This document shows, in pieces, positions 48,758 to 53,186 of a DNA stretch of 53,186 nt. This DNA is from an uncultured Propionibacterium sp. (lineage in GTDB: Bacteria; Actinomycetota; Actinomycetes; Propionibacteriales; Propionibacteriaceae). Location: the NCBI GenBank assembly GCA_938036835.1, contig CALHWB010000059.1:1-53186 (forward strand), read 5' to 3'. The notes below the pieces were generated by a model. It was given only the letters and a program-made list of their open reading frames with translations. It ran no database searches and was not told the DNA's origin. The translations under genes were made by a program, and so were the position numbers. Every line of letters starts with the position of its first letter. The first letter of the stretch is position 1.

Positions 48758-49054
48758 TCACATCCGTAGTTGGGCTATCAGCTTTGTGGCCTGGTCTTCG
48801 ACATCTCGATAGGCTGCCGCGGTCTCCTGCATCAGCTGGGAATCGGCCTGCCCCGCCCGTGAAATCTCCTCCACGGCGCCCGCGGCCGTGGCCTGCACCC
48901 GCTGCAGAGCGGCGGCAATCGCGGCATCGGTGGCGCTGCGGCCATCGCCAAAGGCCGTGGCCTCGATGGCCTGCCGAGCTGCCGATTCGAAGGCAGTCAG
49001 TTCGCTGCTCACCCGCTGTGCGCCTTCATCCCAGCTCGCCGGTTCGAATCTCAT
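48758..49054 (-). CDS. WXG100-like small helical protein
   Basis: 98 residues, entirely helical by pattern, with a single Trp near the start (FEPASWDEGAQRVSSEL) and a central hinge region (ATAFGDGRSATDAAIAAAL). Fits the ESX/WXG100-related partners that pair with type VII effectors, though it lacks a clear Trp-x-Gly turn. The start is the ATG 7 nt after GAGGAG; two earlier ATGs overlap that site. It lies 4 nt upstream of the DUF4919-like gene. Confidence 0.65.
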   Translation of the reverse strand: MRFEPASWDEGAQRVSSELTAFESAARQAIEATAFGDGRSATDAAIAAALQRVQATAAGAVEEISRAGQADSQLMQETAAAYRDVEDQATKLIAQLRM

Positions 49055-49179
49055 GGTCATGCTCCTCATCTGAAACTGAAACGGTGTCTGACGCTGTCAT
49101 CGTGTGGTCACTTGCGAGGTGGACGCTGGGGGATCCGCCCACCGGCTTCAGCATGGATCGGCCGATCGCGGGGCGTCTG

Positions 49180-50310
49180 TCATGGCATCTTGGGAACGAT
49201 CCGAGAGATCCAATCGACCTTTCCCTGGTTTTCATATTTCTTGAGATCGCCCGGTTTCAAAGACTCCACAAAATTCCTACCGGACTCTCTGGCATCTACC
49301 TCAACCGGTTGATTGAGATACTCCTGGAATTTTCTCTTTTCTTCCGGCGACGCATCCGGCCCGGTATTGCTGGGCGGCTCCTTACGGTGGTCAAAATTGT
49401 CTTTCCAGCTATCCACTTCTTCCGGCGTGGCATCGTAGGTGTCCTTCAGGTACTTGGGATCATTCTTGCCGGTTAAGGAGGCGAGGAAGGAATTCTTGTC
49501 CGCAACCGCCTGGTGCTGTGCGGCATGCCGCACCTCGTGGGCCAGGGTGTGCAGAACCGAGGTATCCTCCGGATGCTTTGGGTCATATAGCTTGTTGGGA
49601 TTGATTTCTATTTCGGATCCAGTCCATTGGCCGTTTCCGGAAAGTCCGGAATTCCAGACAATTTTGTGCGGTTCGAGACCGTACTTGCGGAATTGCTCGT
49701 TGACGATGGCCTGGGCGGCATACTTGCGCTCCTGCTCGCTCATGTTCTTCCACTCTTCCGCAACCCTTGGGTCGATATCCCCGCGGTCGTTGCCGGCGGA
49801 TGCGGCGTCGGGGGCATCCGCCGCGGTCGTGGTTTGTGGTTCGAGGTTCTGGTAGGCGTCGGTGATGGCCTGCGCGGCGGCGGCATCAATGCTTCTGAGC
49901 TCTTGCTGCCCCGTTTTGAGCAGGGTGAACAGCAGCATCGGGGTCTTCGGGTCCGGCTTGTTGAGTGCGCGGCGGACGTTGGCGTCGATCTCGGCTGCCT
50001 TGGTTTGCATCTGGTTGGTGGTCTCACGCAGCACGTTGCTCGCGGCGGCATGGGCCTTCCCGACGTTCAGCGCCTGGGGCTGGAAGCCCGCAAGCCTGCT
50101 CGGTGTGCCGGTACTGCCCATCTTGGCGGTGAACGCATTCACCCCCGCTCCTGCGTTGGCCGCCGAGATCTTGGATACGACCTCGCGGGTGGTGGTCACT
50201 GACTCCTCTGCCCGGCGGGATAGCTCAACCCAGCGGTCACACAGTCCGTCCAGGTGCTCAGGTGTTGCCGCTGGTGGGTGAACTCCCGTTGCCGCAAATA
50301 CCCAACTCAT
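49180..50310 (-). CDS. Type VII-like effector with HExxH metallopeptidase C-terminus
   Basis: 376 residues. The N-terminal ~150 residues are helical with WXG/LXG character (HLDGLCDRWVELSRRAEESV...), as in ESX-secreted toxins. A linker rich in Ala/Thr/Asp follows. The C-terminal domain carries the zinc motif LHTLAHEVRHAAQHQA (His258, Glu259, His262) and a downstream PVEVDARESG (about 336-344) that likely gives the third ligand. This matches polymorphic-toxin metallopeptidase domains. The ATG lies 6 nt after TACGTT, so it may be leaderless. A WXG100-like gene and two small genes follow. No secretion ATPase is in the window. Confidence 0.75.
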   Translation of the reverse strand: MSWVFAATGVHPPAATPEHLDGLCDRWVELSRRAEESVTTTREVVSKISAANAGAGVNAFTAKMGSTGTPSRLAGFQPQALNVGKAHAAASNVLRETTNQMQTKAAEIDANVRRALNKPDPKTPMLLFTLLKTGQQELRSIDAAAAQAITDAYQNLEPQTTTAADAPDAASAGNDRGDIDPRVAEEWKNMSEQERKYAAQAIVNEQFRKYGLEPHKIVWNSGLSGNGQWTGSEIEINPNKLYDPKHPEDTSVLHTLAHEVRHAAQHQAVADKNSFLASLTGKNDPKYLKDTYDATPEEVDSWKDNFDHRKEPPSNTGPDASPEEKRKFQEYLNQPVEVDARESGRNFVESLKPGDLKKYENQGKVDWISRIVPKMP

Positions 50311-50316
50311 TAAGGT

Positions 50317-50322
50317 AACGTA
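50317..50322 (-). promoter_or_regulatory. -10 box TACGTT of the effector gene, leaderless
   Basis: Minus strand: GTTAC repeated, giving TACGTT, then ACCTTA and the ATG at 50310. The gap 50323-50527 holds nothing else supported. Confidence 0.4.
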
Positions 50323-50527
50323 ACAGGCCACGGGTTAACATCGGGCCGGGTCCGCGGCCTCGGAGCCGTCTGGTTGAATCGCTTCCGACCCCATCGGGCC
50401 CCTCCGCAACCCCGGCACGGCCCCGGTTCCCGCCAAGGAGCGAGATCCCCGGAAAGCCACCACGACGCGGCGATCGCCGGTGGCAGGCCCAGAGACCCGC
50501 ATGTTCCCCTACCGGCCTGGGGTGAAG

Positions 50528-51118
50528 CTAGATGAAGATCGTCTGCGCACCCCGGCTGATCTCGATGAAGTCTGCCACGCCGACGACGCCTTCGACCGCG
50601 GGATGCAGGTCGGCCTCGATGATTTTCATCATGTCGAGGGTAAGCCGGCAGGCATACATGTGGACGCCCGCGGCCGCCAGCAGGTCCAGGAACCTGGGTA
50701 TCTCGGGGATACCCAGGCCGGCTAGCTGCTTCTTCATGAAATGCGTCGAGAACCCGGTCATGCCCGGCAGACTGCCCATCGGCTGGGGCAGCGACAGGTG
50801 CGCCAGCCCGGGCCGCAGATTACCGAGTTCCGGCATGTGCACGGCCGTATTACCCAGCATCGTGAATTTGAGGTTCGCGTTGGTTTTGCGATTGATGATG
50901 TCCAATCCCCAGAAGGTGAAGAAGATGTGGGTCTCCACCCCTTCGCCGGCGGCGGCGTGGCCCAGGATCAACCCCGGGTAGGCCATGTCCAGGTTGCCCT
51001 TGGAGCAGATGAGCGCCAGCTTGCGCGGGCCGGCCGGCCCGGCGGTATCGGCCGGATCCGGTGCCGCGGGTGAATCGCCGAAGTCGGGCAGGATGAATCC
51101 TTCGGGTTTGGTGCGCAC
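50528..51118 (-). CDS. DsrE2-like sulfur carrier protein
   Basis: 196 residues. Seen: the DsrE/DsrF-fold core LALICSKGNLDMAYPGLILGHAAAGEGVETHIFFTFWG and the conserved Cys in VHMYACRLTLDMM. DsrE2 proteins pass persulfide sulfur between a rhodanese or SQR-type enzyme and TusA/DsrC in the cytoplasm. A Cys also lies in LICSKG. The GTG start has AGGAGGAG 5 nt upstream. It is the third gene of the SQR-DsrC-DsrE2 operon, 10 nt after dsrC. Confidence 0.88.
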   Translation of the reverse strand: MRTKPEGFILPDFGDSPAAPDPADTAGPAGPRKLALICSKGNLDMAYPGLILGHAAAGEGVETHIFFTFWGLDIINRKTNANLKFTMLGNTAVHMPELGNLRPGLAHLSLPQPMGSLPGMTGFSTHFMKKQLAGLGIPEIPRFLDLLAAAGVHMYACRLTLDMMKIIEADLHPAVEGVVGVADFIEISRGAQTIFI

Positions 51119-51128
51119 GGCTCTCCTC

Positions 51129-51446
51129 CTAGAGACAGCCAACCGGTTTAGGCAGGCCGGCCAGATAGGCCATCTTTTTGGCGGGCTGGCCCGGGAAGAG
51201 CACGAACAGTTCCCCGATGCTGAACCCGCCGGCCGATTGCATCCGCCGCAGCGTCGGGGTGGTCCCGGTCTTCGCGAAGTCCGCACGCATGAACCGCAAC
51301 GGTGCCAGGTGTGCCTCGGTCAGCTCGGCGATGCCGAGCAGCGGGGCCAGGATCGCCGCCAACTCTTCGTCCCACTCGTCGTGGTCGACGAAGAAACCCT
51401 CGTTGTCCACCGCAAAGCTGCGGCCGTCGATGGTGTTGATGGGCAT
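51129..51446 (-). CDS. DsrC/TusE-type sulfur carrier protein
   Basis: 105 residues. The family core is clear (TEAHLAPLRFMRADFAKTGTTPTLRRM) with the C-terminal arm LAGLPKPVGCL, whose penultimate Cys carries the sulfur. The second Cys found in dissimilatory DsrC, about 10 residues upstream, is replaced by Ala (KKMAYLAG), so this is the one-Cys TusE-like form. The start is the ATG at MPINTIDGRSF. It follows the SQR-like gene by 20 nt and precedes the DsrE2 gene. Confidence 0.92.
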   Translation of the reverse strand: MPINTIDGRSFAVDNEGFFVDHDEWDEELAAILAPLLGIAELTEAHLAPLRFMRADFAKTGTTPTLRRMQSAGGFSIGELFVLFPGQPAKKMAYLAGLPKPVGCL

Positions 51447-51466
51447 GCTGTCTCCCGGACGGTCGA

Positions 51467-52735
51467 TCACTTGCCGAGGGCGGCCGGACGCTTGCCCGTC
51501 ATCGACATATCGGTCGGCAGCGGCAGGCGCTTGCCGGGCAACAGCCTGCGCCAGTAGAGCCGCTCGAACGCGAGTTTGCCCCAATGGTTCAGCCGCGACT
51601 CACCGAGCAACTTCATCGGGCCGATCATCGGATAGGGAAACACCCCGGGCAGCGGCTCGGTGTCGTAGTTGAAATCCAGCAGCAGCGCTCTGCCGCGGCC
51701 GGTTTCCAGGAAGCAGTTGGCGTGGCCGTCGAACCGGCTGCTCAGCGGCTGGCCATGGATCGCGGCCTGGAGGTTCGCCACCAGGTGTTCGACCTCGAAA
51801 TGCGCCACCGCACCCGCCTTCGAGACCGGCGCGTTTGCCGCATCGCCCACCGCGAACATCCGCTCATCGGCGTCGGCGCGCAGCGTGTGCTTGTCTACGG
51901 GGACGAAACCCAGGTCGTCGCCCAGCCCCGAATCGATCACGAACTGGGCGCCCATGTTGGGTGCCACGGTGACCAGCAGGTCGAACGGAAGCGCCCGCCC
52001 GTCGTGGGACACCAGCTGCTTGCCCCGCGGATCCACCTGGGATACCGCGAAATCGGTAACCAGGCGGATGCTGCGGTCGTCCAACAGGCTGCCGAGCGCC
52101 GCCGAGGCGACCGGCTTGGTGAACGCCCCATCCAGTGGGGTCACATAGCTGATGTCGGTCTTGTGCCGGATGCGCCTGCCACGGAAGTAGTCGTCGGCGA
52201 GGAACGCGAACTCCAGCGGCGCGATGGGGCATTTGATCGGCATTTCCGCGATGTGCACCAGGATTCGCCCGCCATCGAATGCGGCAAGCGCAGCGCGCAG
52301 CGCGGTCGCGCCCGGGAGGGTGTAGAAGTCGAATGCGGTAGCCCCGGTGGGGTCCGGGATCGTCGCATGCCAGATCGCCGGGTCGGCCAGTCCGGGCACC
52401 AGGTCGGGATGCGGCTGGGTTCCGCTGGCGATGACCAGCCAGTCGTATGCCAGGCTGCGGCCGTCGTTCAGATCGACCCGCCGGGTTTCGGGATGCACAC
52501 GTGTGATCCTTCCCTGCACGAAGTCGATGCCATTGGCGAGTTGCGCCCGGCGAGGACGGGACAGGCGCTGGGGAGGATAGCGGCCGAACGGCACGAGCAG
52601 GTAGCCCGGCTGGTAATGGTGACGGTTATCGGTATCGACAACGGTGATGATCCAGGACGAGGGGAGACCGGCGCGTAGCCGATTGGCCGCCATGGTTCCC
52701 GCGGTGCCGGCGCCCAGGATCAGCAACTGAGTCAC
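51467..52735 (-). CDS. SQR-like FAD-dependent sulfide:quinone oxidoreductase
   Basis: 422 residues. FAD-binding LLILGAGTAGTMAANRLRAG at the N-terminus, a second FAD/NAD motif (YDWLVIASGTQPHPD), the conserved Cys in AEMPIKCPIAPLEF, and MFAVGDAANAPVSKAGAVAHFE near the end, with a further Cys in HANCFLETG. These match sulfide:quinone oxidoreductase relatives that oxidise sulfide or persulfide and reduce quinone at the membrane. First gene of the sulfur module. The GTG start lies 7 nt behind TAGGTT. The exact electron acceptor and sulfur product are inferred. Confidence 0.87.
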   Translation of the reverse strand: MTQLLILGAGTAGTMAANRLRAGLPSSWIITVVDTDNRHHYQPGYLLVPFGRYPPQRLSRPRRAQLANGIDFVQGRITRVHPETRRVDLNDGRSLAYDWLVIASGTQPHPDLVPGLADPAIWHATIPDPTGATAFDFYTLPGATALRAALAAFDGGRILVHIAEMPIKCPIAPLEFAFLADDYFRGRRIRHKTDISYVTPLDGAFTKPVASAALGSLLDDRSIRLVTDFAVSQVDPRGKQLVSHDGRALPFDLLVTVAPNMGAQFVIDSGLGDDLGFVPVDKHTLRADADERMFAVGDAANAPVSKAGAVAHFEVEHLVANLQAAIHGQPLSSRFDGHANCFLETGRGRALLLDFNYDTEPLPGVFPYPMIGPMKLLGESRLNHWGKLAFERLYWRRLLPGKRLPLPTDMSMTGKRPAALGK

Positions 52736-52742
52736 GGCATCA

Positions 52743-52748
52743 AACCTA
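52743..52748 (-). promoter_or_regulatory. -10 box TAGGTT of the SQR operon, leaderless
   Basis: Minus strand: TAGGTT, TGATGCC, then GTG at 52735. Confidence 0.45.
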
Positions 52749-53016
52749 CCTTCTTAGGTGTGGCGCGCAGCCGGATCCCACCAGATCCCCCAGCGGTGGG
52801 CGTCGAGCGGTGCCGGATCCTTGGCCGGCCCGCTGCGGAATGCCGTCGCCACGCATTGACACCGCCCGGGCCTTGGCCACCGGACCGCCGGTCTCTAGGC
52901 GCAACCCGGCTCGGGGTGCCCTGCCGAGGCGGCCGGTCGATGCTCGTGGTGACTGAACCGGGCACGCTCCCCGGTCGCGGGCCGTGGGGTTTTCCACAGA
53001 TTCGGCCGTTGTAGGG

Positions 53017-53044
53017 TTGACAGGGGGGTTCGGTATGAAACAAT
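53017..53044 (+). promoter_or_regulatory. Promoter of the terminal lipoprotein gene
   Basis: Consensus TTGACA at 53017-53022, a 16-bp spacer and AACAAT at 53039-53044. The leader of about 50 nt ends with GGAGG and the ATG. The rest of the 366-nt divergent gap from 52736 shows no other feature I can support. Confidence 0.6.
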
Positions 53045-53101
53045 AAGTGGTACTGGGCCGCTATCCCCCTTTGCGGGCCACACCCCCCCTTGGAGGTTTC
53101 A

Positions 53102-53186
53102 ATGCCGACACACCGACCAATACCGATACCCCGATTAGCAGCTATCCCACTTCTACTACTGGCCGTACTACTAGCCGGCTGCGGCC
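53102..53186 (+). CDS. Lipoprotein, 5' part only (cut by window end)
   Basis: Only 28 residues are visible: a short N-terminus with Pro and Arg (MPTHRPIPIPRL), a hydrophobic stretch (AAIPLLLLAVLLAGC) and the lipobox LAGC. GGAGG lies 5 nt before the ATG, with a strong promoter upstream. The signal peptide uses CTA four times, GTA, TTA and ATA, codons that are scarce elsewhere in this GC-rich window. The mature protein lies outside the window. Confidence 0.8.
   Translation, partial: MPTHRPIPIPRLAAIPLLLLAVLLAGCG

Noticed and set aside
1..53186. CRISPR array, insertion sequence, rRNA operon, purine riboswitch
   Set aside because: No repeat-spacer array, transposase motif or terminal inverted repeats, no rRNA sequence, and no conserved purine aptamer upstream of any pur gene were seen.

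Overview
The window comes from a high-GC actinomycete. Supporting traits are the DUF3073 protein, the PurL/PurS/PurQ type of FGAM synthase, a maleylpyruvate isomerase-like protein of the mycothiol-linked TIGR03086 family, WXG100/YbaB-type genes of a type VII effector locus, frequent GTG starts, and many starts placed 6-7 nt after a TANNNT -10 box (leaderless mRNAs). Propionibacteriales is a plausible order, but that is inference. Much of the window is chromosomal housekeeping DNA: nine purine genes (purA, purD, purB, purC, purS, purQ, purL, purF, purM) between 7 and 32 kb, four tRNA genes, proC, pdxH and rpiB. Accessory modules sit between them.

Layout. 0-6.8 kb: end of an FHA protein, a YhdH-type oxidoreductase, a fully overlapping ABC-2 transporter/histidine kinase/response regulator operon, a probably frameshifted small gene and a YhhQ-type transporter. 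7.0-8.9 kb: purA and a DinB/maleylpyruvate isomerase-like gene. 9.0-13.8 kb: a compact RiPP locus consisting of a regulatory region with inverted and direct repeats, an unannotated ~48-residue Cys-containing precursor peptide, a strong stem-loop, a radical SAM/SPASM enzyme with an RRE-like N-terminus, a CPBP intramembrane protease and an ABC exporter. The last three genes overlap end to start. 14-32 kb: the main purine block, interrupted by two membrane proteins, an APC permease, an M20 dipeptidase, rpiB, pdxH and a 2-hydroxyacid dehydrogenase. 32-36.4 kb: DUF3073 protein, lysophospholipase-like hydrolase, tRNA-Asp and tRNA-Phe, and a PrsW-like zinc-ribbon membrane protein overlapped by a Gly/Pro-repeat membrane protein. 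36.5-41 kb: GH13 glucosidase, and an HTH-VWA-GH32 operon whose leaderless promoter has a consensus -35 box. 41-46 kb: proC, a lipoprotein, tRNA-Glu, a four-SH3 secreted protein, and a membrane-anchored protein that looks like an isolated GroEL apical domain. 46.2-50.3 kb: tRNA-Lys, then a PIN/Panacea toxin-antitoxin pair and a type VII effector module (WXG100/LXG-like N-terminus plus HExxH toxin, WXG100-like partner, DUF4919-like protein, YbaB-like protein). 50.5-52.7 kb: a three-gene sulfur module (SQR-like flavoprotein, DsrC/TusE, DsrE2-like). The right edge cuts a lipoprotein gene.

How it fits together. The purine genes encode PRPP amidotransferase, GAR synthetase, FGAM synthase (three subunits), AIR synthetase, SAICAR synthetase, adenylosuccinate lyase and adenylosuccinate synthetase. 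purN/purT, purE/purK and purH are not in the window. Most of these genes have their own leaderless promoter rather than forming one operon. The strongest candidates for undescribed biology are the RiPP locus and the membrane-tethered GroEL-apical-like protein. Next come the type VII effector module beside a Panacea toxin-antitoxin pair downstream of tRNA-Lys, and the HTH-VWA-fructosidase operon.
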